Shown here: positions 43,966 through 53,376 of the stretch, in pieces
Position numbering within the stretch: the first letter of the stretch is position 1
Layout of the letters: each line of letters starts with the position of its first letter
NCBI RefSeq assembly: GCF_004217095.1
Contig: NZ_SHKO01000003.1
Coordinates: forward strand, 310,001 to 374,000
Length of the DNA stretch: 64,000 nt
Source: Advenella incenata
GTDB lineage: Bacteria; Pseudomonadota; Gammaproteobacteria; Burkholderiales; Burkholderiaceae_B
Reading direction: 5' to 3'
The notes under the pieces: model-generated
What the model was told of the DNA's origin: nothing
Database searches by the model: none
The model's input: the letters and a program-made list of their open reading frames with translations, nothing else
Program-made: the position numbers and the translations under genes

Positions 43966-45287
43966 GCAGGGAAGCGATGAGTAGAGAAACCAAGCCTACT
44001 TTGGCGCAACGGGACAAGGCGCTGGTGTGGCATCCGTTCACACAGGAGCAAACCGCCGCGCCACGCCTGCCGGTCTCGCATGGACGCGGACCATGGCTTT
44101 ACGATACGGACAATCGTGCCTATCTTGATCTGGTATCGAGCTGGTGGGTGAATCTGTTCGGGCATGGCTGCCCGCCCATTGCGCAAAGTATTGCCGCGCA
44201 GGCAAACAGGCTGGAGCATGTGCTGTTTGCCGGTTGCACCCATGAGCCTGCCGTGCAGCTGTGTGAAGCGCTCAGTGCCATGCTGCCTGCTCAACTGGGC
44301 AAGTTCTTTTTTTCCGATAATGGTTCAACGGCCGTTGAGGTTGCGCTGAAAATGGCGCACCAGTACTGGAAGAATGCGCATGGGCAGGAGCGCAAGCTGT
44401 TTATCGGCTTTGAAGGTGGTTACCATGGCGACACTTTTGGCGCGATGTCGGTTGGCGCGCATTGCGGCTATCACGATCAATTCCGTTCTTTGTTTTTTGA
44501 ATCGGTGGCGATCCCTTTTCCGGATACCTGGTGGAATGACCAAGAGGTGCAAGCCCGGGAGGATTCAGCTCTTGCTGCACTGGAAGCGGCGCTGATACGA
44601 CATGCAGGGCAGGTCGCGGCCATGATCATGGAACCGTTGGTGCAGGGTGCGGCAGGCATGCGGATGTGCCGGCCGCAATTTTTTGCCAAGGCGTGTGCGC
44701 TGGCCCGTGCGCACGACACGCTGGTCATCTTCGATGAAGTCATGACCGGATTCGGTCGCACCGGTACCCGCTTTGCATTCGAGCAGACAGGCGCAGTGCC
44801 TGATTTTTTATGCGTGTCCAAGGGGATAACGGGCGGTTTTCTTCCGCTGGCATTGACCATTACGGGCGATCATATCTACGAGGCATTTTTGTCTGAACAG
44901 GCTGATCGGGCGTTTTCTCACGGGCATTCCTATACAGCCAATCCGCTGGCCTGCGCCGCCGCCGTCGCGGCCATGGCCTTGCTGGTTACCGATGAGACGT
45001 CCCGCGCATTACAGGTGTTGCCGCAATGTCACCATGAGGGATTGCAACGGCTGCAGCAGGCCGTGCCGGCGATAGTGCGCCCCCGAGTTACCGGAACCAT
45101 CGCTGCCTTTGATTTGCCGCCGGCGTATCCGTATTCGGCAGGGCAGTTGCATCAGCGATTTCTGGAAAAAGGTCTGTTGATTCGTCCCATTGGACAGACG
45201 GTGTATGTGTTGCCGCCCTATGTAACCAGCCCGGCGCAGTTGCAGGCAGCGTATGAAACCATGGGGCAGGTTCTTGCTGCGCAATGA
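43962..45287 (+). CDS. bioA: Adenosylmethionine-8-amino-7-oxononanoate aminotransferase
   Basis: 441 residues, class III PLP aminotransferase. Family marks are LVWHPFTQ near the start, YLDLVSSWWVNLFGHG, DNGSTAVEVALKMA, IFDEVMTGFGRTG and the PLP lysine in CVSKGITGG. It uses S-adenosylmethionine as amino donor to make 7,8-diaminopelargonate. The ATG overlaps the bioD stop. bioB and bioC are not in this cluster and must be elsewhere. A possible alternative start six codons on (MSRETKPTLAQRD) cannot be excluded. Confidence 0.95.
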   Translation: MSREAMSRETKPTLAQRDKALVWHPFTQEQTAAPRLPVSHGRGPWLYDTDNRAYLDLVSSWWVNLFGHGCPPIAQSIAAQANRLEHVLFAGCTHEPAVQLCEALSAMLPAQLGKFFFSDNGSTAVEVALKMAHQYWKNAHGQERKLFIGFEGGYHGDTFGAMSVGAHCGYHDQFRSLFFESVAIPFPDTWWNDQEVQAREDSALAALEAALIRHAGQVAAMIMEPLVQGAAGMRMCRPQFFAKACALARAHDTLVIFDEVMTGFGRTGTRFAFEQTGAVPDFLCVSKGITGGFLPLALTITGDHIYEAFLSEQADRAFSHGHSYTANPLACAAAVAAMALLVTDETSRALQVLPQCHHEGLQRLQQAVPAIVRPRVTGTIAAFDLPPAYPYSAGQLHQRFLEKGLLIRPIGQTVYVLPPYVTSPAQLQAAYETMGQVLAAQ

Positions 45288-45373
45288 AGGCCGAATCGGA
45301 CGATTTCACGCTTTGGGGCGGACAGCCACTTAATGTGTGCGGTCACCCCAAAGTCTGCAGACAGAGGTCCGCG

Positions 45374-45458
45374 GATAGACGGTTGAAGATAGACGGTTGA
45401 AGATAACGGGGCCGAAGATAACGGGGCCGAAGATAACGGGGCCGAAGATAACGGGGCC
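45374..45458. repeat. Tandem repeat downstream of bioA
   Basis: Two copies of a 14-bp unit GATAGACGGTTGAA (45374-45401) run directly into three full copies of a 15-bp unit GATAACGGGGCCGAA (45402-45446) and a 12-nt partial copy. The two units look related. The array lies in noncoding DNA between bioA and tRNA-Ser and is the clearest tandem repeat in the window. Confidence 0.9.
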
Positions 45459-45517
45459 ATTGGGGACGGCCAAGTGCGGCGACTCATCAGTGACCGGTGG
45501 TTGTCCCGCTGAAAATG

Positions 45518-45545
45518 AAAAAGCCCTTGAATTTCAAGGGCTTTT
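45518..45545. terminator. Bidirectional terminator between bioA and tRNA-Ser
   Basis: AGCCCTTGAA-T-TTCAAGGGCT flanked by A and T runs; near-perfect palindrome ending 9 nt before the tRNA 3' end, so it can stop transcripts from both sides. Confidence 0.85.
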
Positions 45546-45554
45546 AAGTGTTTT

Positions 45555-45648
45555 TGGCGGAGACGGAGGGATTCGAACCCTCGATGCAGGTTTTAGCCCA
45601 CATGCTTCCTTAGCAGGGAAGTGCCTTCAGCCTCTCGGCCACGTCTCC
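45555..45648 (-). tRNA. tRNA-Ser (anticodon GCT)
   Basis: 94 nt with encoded CCA. Acceptor GGAGACG, D arm starting GTGGCCGAGAGG, anticodon arm CTTCC-CTGCTAA-GGAAG with GCT, a long variable arm as in class II tRNAs, and T arm GGTTCGAATCC. It decodes AGC and AGU. It lies downstream of lysC on the same strand. Confidence 0.96.
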
Positions 45649-45808
45649 GAACAATCCGAGATTCTAACACGATTTTTGTGGCTGCCGCCACAATATTTGC
45701 TCAAAATGCCAGCAACTAGCGGAAAAATGACCAGGGTGTGGCAGCAGCGCTATTGCCTGGTGCGCTTGCTGCCTCCAAACTGCTGTTATCCCGGCCATTG
45801 AGCCGCGA

Positions 45809-47071
45809 TCAGGACTGTTCGGCTTCCTGGTCCAGGCCAAAGGCTTTGTGCAGGGCGCGAACGGCCAGTTCCATGTATTTGTCGTCAATCAGAACTGAGG
45901 TCTTGATTTCGCTGGTGCTGATCATCTGGATGTTGACGCCTTCCTTGGCCAGCGTGCTGAACATCAGGCTGGCGACACCGGCGTGCGAGCGCATGCCGAT
46001 ACCCACGATAGACACTTTGCACACCTTGTCGTCGGTCAGCACTTCGCGGGCGCCGACGGCAGGCAGGATGGTGTCGGTCAACAGCTCCGTGGCCCGTTTG
46101 AATTCGTTGCGGTTCACCGTAAAGGAAAAGTCGGTGGTGCCATCAACAGACTGGTTCTGGATGATCATGTCGACGTCGATGTTGGCTTTGGCAACGGGGC
46201 CCAGAATGGCATAGGCCACGCCGGGCTTGTCAGGTACACCCAGCAACGTCAGTTTGGCTTCGTCGCGGCTGAACGCGATACCGGAAATGACAGCGGATTC
46301 CATTTTTGAATCTTCCTCAAAGGTAATTAATGTTCCTGAATTTTTCTCTTCCTGCAGGGGAATCGCAGGGTCGGTGAGTGATGACAGGACGCGCAGCGGC
46401 ACTTTGTATTTGCCGGCAAACTCGACGGAACGGATCTGCAGGACCTTGGAGCCCAGCGATGCCATTTCCAGCATTTCTTCAAACGAGACGACAGACAGGC
46501 GCCGGGCTTCGGGTACCACGCGCGGGTCGGTGGTGTAGACGCCATCGACATCTGTATAGATCAAGCACTCGTCGGCACCGATAGCAGCGGCAATGGCAAC
46601 GGCAGACGTATCGGAGCCGCCGCGACCCAGCGTCGTGATGTGGCCGTCAGGGTCAATGCCCTGGAAACCGGTGACGATGACGACCCGGCCACTATCGAGC
46701 TCGGCCTTGACGCGTTTGTCGTCGATGGACTTGATGCGGGCCTTGGTAAAAGCCGAATCCGTTTTCACAGGCACTTGCCAGCCGGTGAAGCTGCGGGCTT
46801 TGATGCCTTCGGCCTGCAGGGCCAGGGCGAGCAGGGCGCTGCTTGCCTGTTCGCCGGTAGAGGCGAGCATGTCAAGTTCACGACCATCGGGCAATTCGGA
46901 AATTTCCTTGGCCAGCCCCAGCAGGCGATTGGTTTCACCGGACATGGCCGAGGGTACAACCACGACCTGATGGCCGGCGTTGTGCCACTTGGCTACGCGT
47001 TTCGCAACATTCTTGATTCGTTCAACGGAGCCCATGGAGGTTCCGCCGTATTTGTGGACTATGAGAGACAT
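45809..47071 (-). CDS. lysC: Aspartate kinase
   Basis: 420 residues from the ATG at 47071 (MSLIVHKYGGTSMGS), the standard start; a 59-codon upstream extension is not supported. The kinase domain (KYGGTSMGS, TLGRGGSDTSA, IYTDVDGVYTTDPR) is followed by two ACT domains after about residue 260, the site of lysine and threonine feedback. It phosphorylates aspartate at the head of lysine, methionine, threonine and diaminopimelate synthesis. No strong ribosome site was seen. A hairpin TTGTGGC-TGCC-GCCACAA (45676-45693) stands between its stop and tRNA-Ser. Confidence 0.96.
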   Translation of the reverse strand: MSLIVHKYGGTSMGSVERIKNVAKRVAKWHNAGHQVVVVPSAMSGETNRLLGLAKEISELPDGRELDMLASTGEQASSALLALALQAEGIKARSFTGWQVPVKTDSAFTKARIKSIDDKRVKAELDSGRVVIVTGFQGIDPDGHITTLGRGGSDTSAVAIAAAIGADECLIYTDVDGVYTTDPRVVPEARRLSVVSFEEMLEMASLGSKVLQIRSVEFAGKYKVPLRVLSSLTDPAIPLQEEKNSGTLITFEEDSKMESAVISGIAFSRDEAKLTLLGVPDKPGVAYAILGPVAKANIDVDMIIQNQSVDGTTDFSFTVNRNEFKRATELLTDTILPAVGAREVLTDDKVCKVSIVGIGMRSHAGVASLMFSTLAKEGVNIQMISTSEIKTSVLIDDKYMELAVRALHKAFGLDQEAEQS

Positions 47072-47340
47072 CGAATTTGCAATAAAAGTTGCCCGAGATC
47101 GGGAGTAACCCATTATTCTACAACGAGTGAAATATTTATTCTGGAAAAAGCCCGCCTGCCGTGGCATTGCGTCAGCCAGACCGCCCCGTTTCGCGTATTG
47201 CCGGACATCCTCCCAGGCCATCCCGTCAGGCTTGGTCTGGCTAGGCACCTCTTTGCACCCGGCCTGGGCATGTCATGTGATCACAGGCGTGGTATTCTCT
47301 TTTTCAGTGAACATAAACAATGTTTTTTGAGGAGGATATC

Positions 47341-48285
47341 ATGGCAAAAACAAAAGTCGTTCAGGTCGCCAGCGGCACGCAACTGGTCAATAGTCATCTG
47401 CAGGAGAACTACGAGGTGCTGGCCTTGTGGGAGCAGCCAGATCCGCAGGCGTTTCTGGCTGAGCATGGCAAGGACGTGCGCGGTCTGGTGACCACTGCCG
47501 GGCACGGACTGAAGAATGAATGGCTGGACAGCCTGCCTGACCTGGGCGTAGTCAGCAGCTTTGGCGTGGGATACGATACGATTGATGCCGGTGAGCTGAA
47601 AAAAAGAGGCATTCAGCTGGGCAATACGCCAGATGTCCTGAATGCGTGTGTTGCCGATCTGGCGGTGTGTCTGCTGCTGGGCAGCGCCAGACAACTGGTC
47701 TGGGGCGATCGTTATGTGCGTGAAGGGCGCTGGCCGGTAGAAGGTCAATTTCCGCTGGCGCAGAGCGTATCAGGCAAGAATGTGGGTATCGTCGGCCTGG
47801 GCGGTATCGGGGTGGAAGTGGCGCGCCGGCTGGCTGGTTTTGATTGCGAGATTCGCTACCATAATCGCAAGGCGCGCGATGATGTGCCGTATGGCTATGA
47901 AGCCTCGCTGACGGCGCTGGCCGAGTGGGCTGATTATCTTGTGCTGACATGTGTAGGCGGGCCCTCCACGCATCACCTGATCAATCGCGAAGTGCTGCTG
48001 GCGCTGGGACGCAAGGGCACGGTTGTGAATGTCTCTCGCGGTACGGTGATTGACGAGACGGCCATGATCCAGTTGCTGCAGCAGGACAAACTGGGTTTTG
48101 CCGCGCTGGATGTATTCGAACATGAGCCGCAGGTGCCGTCGGCGCTGCGAGAGCACGCGCGCGTGACGCTGATGCCGCACTCTGCCAGCGCGACAGTGGA
48201 AACCCGTCTGAAAATGAGCCAGCGTGTGATCGATAACCTTGATCGGTTCTTTGAAACGGGCCAGGTGATATCACGGGTTGTGTAG
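47341..48285 (+). CDS. 2-hydroxyacid dehydrogenase, glyoxylate/hydroxypyruvate reductase-like
   Basis: 314 residues from the ATG at 47341 with GAGGAGG 5 nt upstream. The NAD(P) fold motif is VGIVGLGGIGVEVARRL and the catalytic residues are Arg in NVSRGTVIDE, Glu in FEHEPQVP and His in LMPHSASA. It reduces 2-oxo acids to D-2-hydroxy acids; the glyoxylate/hydroxypyruvate assignment is by general resemblance. It has its own position between lysC (divergent) and mmsB. Confidence 0.88.
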   Translation: MAKTKVVQVASGTQLVNSHLQENYEVLALWEQPDPQAFLAEHGKDVRGLVTTAGHGLKNEWLDSLPDLGVVSSFGVGYDTIDAGELKKRGIQLGNTPDVLNACVADLAVCLLLGSARQLVWGDRYVREGRWPVEGQFPLAQSVSGKNVGIVGLGGIGVEVARRLAGFDCEIRYHNRKARDDVPYGYEASLTALAEWADYLVLTCVGGPSTHHLINREVLLALGRKGTVVNVSRGTVIDETAMIQLLQQDKLGFAALDVFEHEPQVPSALREHARVTLMPHSASATVETRLKMSQRVIDNLDRFFETGQVISRVV

Positions 48286-48382
48286 ACAGCAACGGCGCCG
48301 CGCGCCGACACTGCCGCAGAACGTCTTATAAATGACATTCTGAAAGACCAATTCGCAGTATCTTGCGGTATCGACATTTTCG

Positions 48383-48388
48383 TATAAT
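48383..48388 (+). promoter_or_regulatory. Candidate -10 box upstream of mmsB
   Basis: A perfect TATAAT at 48383-48388, 127 nt before the mmsB start. TTGCGG stands 14 nt upstream, a short spacing, so the -35 match is weak. Confidence 0.35.
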
Positions 48389-48396
48389 GAGTTCAG

Positions 48397-48439
48397 GACC
48401 GGCCACAGCATTACCACACACCGTGGGACGTGGCCGGTC
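48397..48439. promoter_or_regulatory. Long perfect inverted repeat in the mmsB leader
   Basis: GACCGGCCAC (48397-48406) and GTGGCCGGTC (48430-48439) form a perfect 10-bp stem around a 23-nt loop, just after the candidate -10 box and about 75 nt before mmsB. No U-tract follows, so it is not a plain terminator. It could be an operator or a 5' RNA structure. Confidence 0.5.
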
Positions 48440-48514
48440 ACAAGCAATATTGTCCAGGTCACAGGCGGGGCGCCAGTCTTTCCTGTGCCGGACTAAAAAA
48501 TAATGGAGACAGCA

Positions 48515-49408
48515 ATGAATATCGGTTTTATCGGGCTGGGTAATATGGGTGCGCCAATGGCGCTGAATCTGCTCAAGGCGGGCCATCAACTGCAGGTGTT
48601 TGACCTGGTTGCCTCGGCGGTGGCCGAGCTGGTTCAGGCAGGGGCCACGTCTGCTGCATCACCCCAGGAGGTGGCGGCCGCCCGCCCCGAGGTGCTCATT
48701 ACCATGCTGCCCGCCTCGGTGCATGTGCGCAAAGTTTACCTGGGAGAGGGCGGGGTACTTGCTGCGGTCGATCCGAGTGTGTTGTTAATAGACTCTTCCA
48801 CCATCGATCCACAAACGTCGCGCGAGGTGGCTGCCGCCGCTCAGCGGCAAGGCAACGCCATGCTGGATGCGCCGGTCTCAGGCGGCACCGTTGGCGCCAA
48901 GGCCGGTACGCTGACATTTATGGTCGGCGGAGAACAGGCTGCCTTTGATAAGGCCCTGCCGATACTGGAACAAATGGGCAAGAATATCGTCTATTGCGGC
49001 GGGGCCGGCAACGGGCAAGTTGCCAAGGTTGCCAACAATATGCTCTTGGGCATTTCCATGATCGGCGCGGCCGAGGCCATGAGTCTTGGCGTATCGCTGG
49101 GCATGGATCCCAAGGTACTGGCCGGTATTATCAATACTTCGTCCGGCCGTTGCTGGAGTACCGAAGTCTATAATCCCTGGCCCGACGTGGTTGAAACGGC
49201 GCCGGCCTCCAAAGGTTATGCCGGCGGCTTTGGGGCCGATCTGATGCTCAAGGATCTGGGGCTGGCCACAGAAGCGGCCCGCGCGGCCAAAGTGCCGGTG
49301 GTCATGGGCGCAACGGCGCAGCAGCTGTACCAGACTTTCAGCGCACAGGGCAATGGTCATCTGGATTTTTCCGCCATCATCCAGTCTATGGGAAAGGTTG
49401 AAAAATGA
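48515..49408 (+). CDS. mmsB: 3-hydroxyisobutyrate dehydrogenase
   Basis: 297 residues from the ATG at 48515 ([12 protein letters not shown]), with ATGGAGA as ribosome site at 48503. The NAD motif GFIGLGNMG, the [16 protein letters not shown] substrate segment and [11 protein letters not shown] with the catalytic Lys are all standard. It oxidises 3-hydroxyisobutyrate to methylmalonate semialdehyde in valine breakdown. The following acyl-CoA dehydrogenase gene overlaps its stop by 4 nt, which supports the valine pathway. mmsA is not present here. Confidence 0.92.
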   Translation: MNIGFIGLGNMGAPMALNLLKAGHQLQVFDLVASAVAELVQAGATSAASPQEVAAARPEVLITMLPASVHVRKVYLGEGGVLAAVDPSVLLIDSSTIDPQTSREVAAAAQRQGNAMLDAPVSGGTVGAKAGTLTFMVGGEQAAFDKALPILEQMGKNIVYCGGAGNGQVAKVANNMLLGISMIGAAEAMSLGVSLGMDPKVLAGIINTSSGRCWSTEVYNPWPDVVETAPASKGYAGGFGADLMLKDLGLATEAARAAKVPVVMGATAQQLYQTFSAQGNGHLDFSAIIQSMGKVEK

Positions 49409-50571
49409 GCACATTCGACACGGCGCTTAGCGAAGAACAACGCATGATCCGCGATATGGCGCGTGATTTTTCCCAGCAGGAAATTGCGCCGCACGCTGCC
49501 GCCTGGGAGGCTGCCGGCTGGATCGATGATGAAGTATTGCGCCGCATGGGAGACCTTGGCCTGCTGGGCATGGTTGTACCCGAGGAGTGGGGCGGATCGA
49601 AAACTGATTACGTATCGTATGCACTGGCGCTGGAAGAAATATCCGCTGCCGATGCGGCAACCGGCACGTTGGTGTCGGTTCATTGCTCTGTGGGTTGTGG
49701 AACGCTGCTCAACAGCGGCAACGAGGCCCAGAAAAAGCAGTGGCTGCCCGACCTGGCCAGCGGTCGCGCCATTTCATGCTTCTGCCTGACTGAACCGCAG
49801 GCCGGGTCCGAGGCGCACAACCTGAAAACCCGCGCCCAGTTACAGGATGGCAAGTGGGTGCTCAATGGCGCCAAGCAGTTCGTGACCAATGGCAAGCGCG
49901 CCAGGCTGGCCATTGTTTTTGCAGTGACCGATCCGGACCAGGGCAAACGCGGTATTTCCGCTTTTCTGGTGCCGACCGACACGCCGGGGTTTATTGTGAA
50001 CCGGGTGGAAAGCAAACTAGGTATCCGGGGATCGGATACCTGCGCCATCACGCTTGAAAACTGCGCGATCGACCAGGAAAACCTGCTTGGCGAACGTGGC
50101 CGGGGCTTATCGATTGCACTGTCGAATCTGGAAAACGGCCGCATCGGTATCGGAGCGCAGGCGGTGGGGATTGCGCGTGCCGCGCTTGAGGCCGCCATTG
50201 CTTACGCCAAAGACCGTGTCCAGTTCAATGAACCGCTGATCAAACACCAGAGTATCGCCAATATGCTGGCAGACATGCATACTCAGGTCAACGCTGCCCG
50301 GCTGATGGTGTTGCATGCAGCGTCATTGAAGGACAAAGGTATTCCGTGTTTGTCCGAAGCGTCCCAGGCCAAGCTGTTTGCTTCGGAAATGGCCGAGAAG
50401 GTTTGCTCGCATGCGATTCAGATTCACGGTGGCTATGGCTATCTTGAAGACTATCCGGTGCAGCGATTTTACCGCGACGCCCGCATTACCCAGATTTACG
50501 AGGGGACCAGCGAAGTGCAGCGCATGATTATCACCCGCGGACTGGTTGACTATACCGGGTTTTGCCCCTGA
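49405..50571 (+). CDS. Acyl-CoA dehydrogenase, probable isobutyryl-CoA type
   Basis: 388 residues with the full ACAD pattern: [44 protein letters not shown] and the C-terminal [11 protein letters not shown] with the catalytic Glu. The start ATG overlaps the mmsB stop, so a shared valine-degradation function, isobutyryl-CoA to methacrylyl-CoA, is likely; this rests on context. Short-branched substrates are also possible. It differs from the module D pair, which lack YEG. Confidence 0.92.
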   Translation: MSTFDTALSEEQRMIRDMARDFSQQEIAPHAAAWEAAGWIDDEVLRRMGDLGLLGMVVPEEWGGSKTDYVSYALALEEISAADAATGTLVSVHCSVGCGTLLNSGNEAQKKQWLPDLASGRAISCFCLTEPQAGSEAHNLKTRAQLQDGKWVLNGAKQFVTNGKRARLAIVFAVTDPDQGKRGISAFLVPTDTPGFIVNRVESKLGIRGSDTCAITLENCAIDQENLLGERGRGLSIALSNLENGRIGIGAQAVGIARAALEAAIAYAKDRVQFNEPLIKHQSIANMLADMHTQVNAARLMVLHAASLKDKGIPCLSEASQAKLFASEMAEKVCSHAIQIHGGYGYLEDYPVQRFYRDARITQIYEGTSEVQRMIITRGLVDYTGFCP

Positions 50572-50644
50572 GATCGCTTGCATTTGCGGTAAACGCGGGT
50601 GTAAGGTAAAAATGGTATCATCGCCAATCTGCAGGGAGCCCGTT

Positions 50645-51910
50645 ATGGAAGATGAAAAAAAAACCGATGCCAGCGAAAAAAACAATGAAAGCGTGGGGCC
50701 TGCCGGTCCCCGGGAAGATGTGAAAGATCAGCAGGACGGCGGCGGCGCTGCAGGCGATGCCGGCAACAAGGCGAGCGTTCAGGCAGCCGACAACCTGGAG
50801 AACAAGGCGGGCAAGCGGGCCGACAATGTTGCTGCCACTCCCGCCGCCGCTACTGCCGCCACAACCGATGCCCCCGGCGCCCCGCAAAAGAAAACGGCAG
50901 CCAGCTCCCCGGCAGCAAAAACGGCCAGTCCCGATAGCGGCTCAGGTGTCGTCGCTTCAGTGGAGTATGTCCGCGGTCAACGCCACGCCGTCATTGCGCC
51001 CGAAAAAATTGCCGGCTACAAGCGCGATGCAGATCACTTGCTATGGACGGGTCTGAAGGATCCGTCTGACGAAGAATTGCGCATGACCTGTAAAAACCTG
51101 TCTTTCAGCAAGCTGGCGACCAAGGAGATCGTCAAGCGTCATTACCGTCCGAAAGTAATTGACTATGGCGACTATATTCTGATTGTCGCCGTGACCATTT
51201 CTCGCGAAAACAAGAAAATCGTCTATGGCGAGATGCAGATGATTTTCGGACAGAGCTTTATTCTGACCGTCAGGCGGGGCGAAGCGATGACCAACACGCC
51301 CTTGCGCAAGCGCCTGGAAGGCTCGCCGGAGTTGATTGCCCGGGGCAGTGACTTCGTGGTGGCTGAAATACTGGATGGACTGGCAGACAGCTACCTGCAA
51401 CTGGCCGGCAGTTTCGAAGTCGACGTTGAACAGCTGGAGCAGAAAATGATTCTGCATGGCTTTCGTGAATCCGATGTGCGCAAGCTCTACAAGATGCGGC
51501 GTGATTTATTGCGTGTGCACACGTCTATTGCACCTGTCATTGAAATCTGCACGCGAATGTCGGTGGTCAACCTGACCTTTGTGGAGCAGGACTCACAGGG
51601 TTATTATCGTATTGTTGCAGACCGGGTGGCGCGGATTGATGACCAGATGAACGCCTTGCGCGAATCGCTGGCCTTTGCCTTTGAAGCCAGCCAGATGATT
51701 GCCCAGGCGCACCAGACCGACATTACCAAAAAACTGGCTTCCTGGGCGGCGATACTGGCCGTGCCTACCGCCATTGCCGGGATCTATGGCATGAACTTTA
51801 CCAATATGCCGGAATTGAACTGGACCTATGGCTATCCGTTGATCATGCTATTGATGTTCCTGATTTGTGGCCTGCTGTTTCGTCAGTTTCGCAAGACCGG
51901 CTGGCTGTAA
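50645..51910 (+). CDS. corA: CorA-family magnesium/cobalt transporter
   Basis: 421 residues from the ATG at 50645 with GGGAG upstream. The C-terminal membrane pair carries the YGMN signature (YGMNFTNMPE), and the long cytoplasmic helix region precedes it. The first 100 residues are a charged, Ala/Lys-rich low-complexity extension not found in standard CorA (about 316-350 residues), probably disordered. It forms a pentameric divalent-cation channel in the inner membrane. An upstream in-frame start at 50546 overlaps the preceding gene and is not preferred. Confidence 0.9.
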   Translation: MEDEKKTDASEKNNESVGPAGPREDVKDQQDGGGAAGDAGNKASVQAADNLENKAGKRADNVAATPAAATAATTDAPGAPQKKTAASSPAAKTASPDSGSGVVASVEYVRGQRHAVIAPEKIAGYKRDADHLLWTGLKDPSDEELRMTCKNLSFSKLATKEIVKRHYRPKVIDYGDYILIVAVTISRENKKIVYGEMQMIFGQSFILTVRRGEAMTNTPLRKRLEGSPELIARGSDFVVAEILDGLADSYLQLAGSFEVDVEQLEQKMILHGFRESDVRKLYKMRRDLLRVHTSIAPVIEICTRMSVVNLTFVEQDSQGYYRIVADRVARIDDQMNALRESLAFAFEASQMIAQAHQTDITKKLASWAAILAVPTAIAGIYGMNFTNMPELNWTYGYPLIMLLMFLICGLLFRQFRKTGWL

Positions 51911-52070
51911 ATCCCCATGCTAATGATGAGGTGAGCGTGCGTTTATGAGCAATCTCATTCATAATATCTCAGAGAGTGTCCGGTCGGGTGTTACCCCGCC
52001 AGACCCGGCACGGTAACGATATGCTGCCGACAAAAATAGCAGCCATCGGCCAACGAAGCGGAGAAAAATT

Positions 52071-53219
52071 TTGAGCGATGCAGCAGTGTTTGATTATATT
52101 GTTATCGGATCCGGGATTGCCGGCGCCTCCTTTGCATATCAGCTGTCGCAGCGACCGGGCACGATTCTGGTGCTCGAGCGCGAGGCGCATGCAGGATACC
52201 ATTCAACGGGGCGCTCTGCCGCCATGTTCATTGAAACCTACGGGCCGCCGCAACTGCAGGCACTGACCCGCGCCTGTCGGTCATTTTTCGAGAATGCCCA
52301 GTCCAGTGGCTTTTCCGAGCATCCGGTGCTGCATCCCAGGGGCTGCATCTATGTTGCAACCCATGCGCAAAAAGAAATTCTTGACAGCACCTATCGTGAG
52401 CTGCTTGCCCGTGCCCCGAATGTCGAATGGCTGACCGCGGCGCAGGTCCTGGAACGTGTGCCGTGTATGAAGCCGGACGATCTATACGGCGGCATATATG
52501 AACGAGACGCAGAAGATATCGATGTTGACGCTTTGCACCAGGGATACCTGAAGGGCATGAAGCGCAACGGCGCCGAGCTGGTTTTCTCGGTGGACATTCG
52601 CCAGGGACGACGGCAGGACGGGGTCTGGACCCTGGAAAGTGTCGACGGCAGGCAATTTCGTGCACGTCACGTTGTTAATGCCGCCGGTGCCTGGGCTGAT
52701 GTTGTTGCACAGGCTTGCGGCGTGCAGGCCGTCGGGATTCAACCACGCCGGCGCAGTGCATTTACCTTCGCTGCACCCGAAGGGCTGAACCTGGAGACGC
52801 TGCCCATGGTCTGTGATATTGAAGAGACCTATTACTTCAAGCCAGATGCTGGTCAGTTACTGGGCTCACCGGCGAATGCGGATGATGTACAGCCGCAGGA
52901 TGTCGTGGCCGAAGAGCTGGATATCGCGACCGGCATTTATTATATTGAGCAGGCAACGACCCTGCAGATTCGCCGGCCTACGCATGTCTGGGCAGGCTTG
53001 CGCAGTTTTGCACCGGATGGCAATCTTGTTATTGGGTGGGATCCTGCTGCAGAGGGGTTTTTCTGGCTGGCCGGACAGGGCGGCTATGGTATTCAATCTT
53101 CAGACGGCGTTTCTCGTCTGGCCGCTGCGCTGGCCTTGAACGAGGCCGTACCGGACGATTTGCTGGTACAGGGCGTAGATCCAGGGCTGTTGAGCCCCTT
53201 GCGGTTTCGTGCGGGTTGA
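52071..53219 (+). CDS. FAD-dependent D-amino acid dehydrogenase, D-arginine dehydrogenase-like
   Basis: 382 residues from a TTG with GCGGAG 8 nt upstream. The FAD motif GSGIAGASFAYQLS and the DAO segment GYHSTGRSAAMFIETYG recall P. aeruginosa DauA. The C-terminal half has the DAO motif WAGLRSFAPDGNLVIGWD and QGGYGIQSSDG. It would oxidise D-arginine or other D-amino acids to 2-oxo acids, passing electrons to an unnamed acceptor. A terminator follows at 53241. The DauA resemblance is by eye. Confidence 0.87.
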   Translation: MSDAAVFDYIVIGSGIAGASFAYQLSQRPGTILVLEREAHAGYHSTGRSAAMFIETYGPPQLQALTRACRSFFENAQSSGFSEHPVLHPRGCIYVATHAQKEILDSTYRELLARAPNVEWLTAAQVLERVPCMKPDDLYGGIYERDAEDIDVDALHQGYLKGMKRNGAELVFSVDIRQGRRQDGVWTLESVDGRQFRARHVVNAAGAWADVVAQACGVQAVGIQPRRRSAFTFAAPEGLNLETLPMVCDIEETYYFKPDAGQLLGSPANADDVQPQDVVAEELDIATGIYYIEQATTLQIRRPTHVWAGLRSFAPDGNLVIGWDPAAEGFFWLAGQGGYGIQSSDGVSRLAAALALNEAVPDDLLVQGVDPGLLSPLRFRAG

Positions 53220-53240
53220 CCGTGCCAGCAGGCGAAAGGG

Positions 53241-53279
53241 AAAACGGCCGCGCCAGTAACATATAGGCGGGCCGTTTTT
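53241..53279 (+). terminator. Rho-independent terminator
   Basis: AAACGGCC and GGCCGTTTTT form a stem with a loop of about 20 nt and a T run, 22 nt after the flavoprotein stop. Confidence 0.75.
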
Positions 53280-53376
53280 GCCTGGATGGTCTGCTTATTG
53301 ACAGGCCGGGGTTCATTTGAATTGGCCGGGATGTATTCGGCGCTGTTCAGTTGCCGCTTTGCCGACCAAAACCGTC

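Noticed and set aside
45374-45458. Short CRISPR-like array
   Set aside because: Units are directly abutting 14-15 bp repeats without spacers, and no cas genes are near.
45397-45801. Plus-strand frame with KITGP repeats and a GGIRTLD segment
   Set aside because: The KITGP repeats are only the translated 15-bp array, and GGIRTLD is the known artefact of reading through a tRNA-Ser on the opposite strand.
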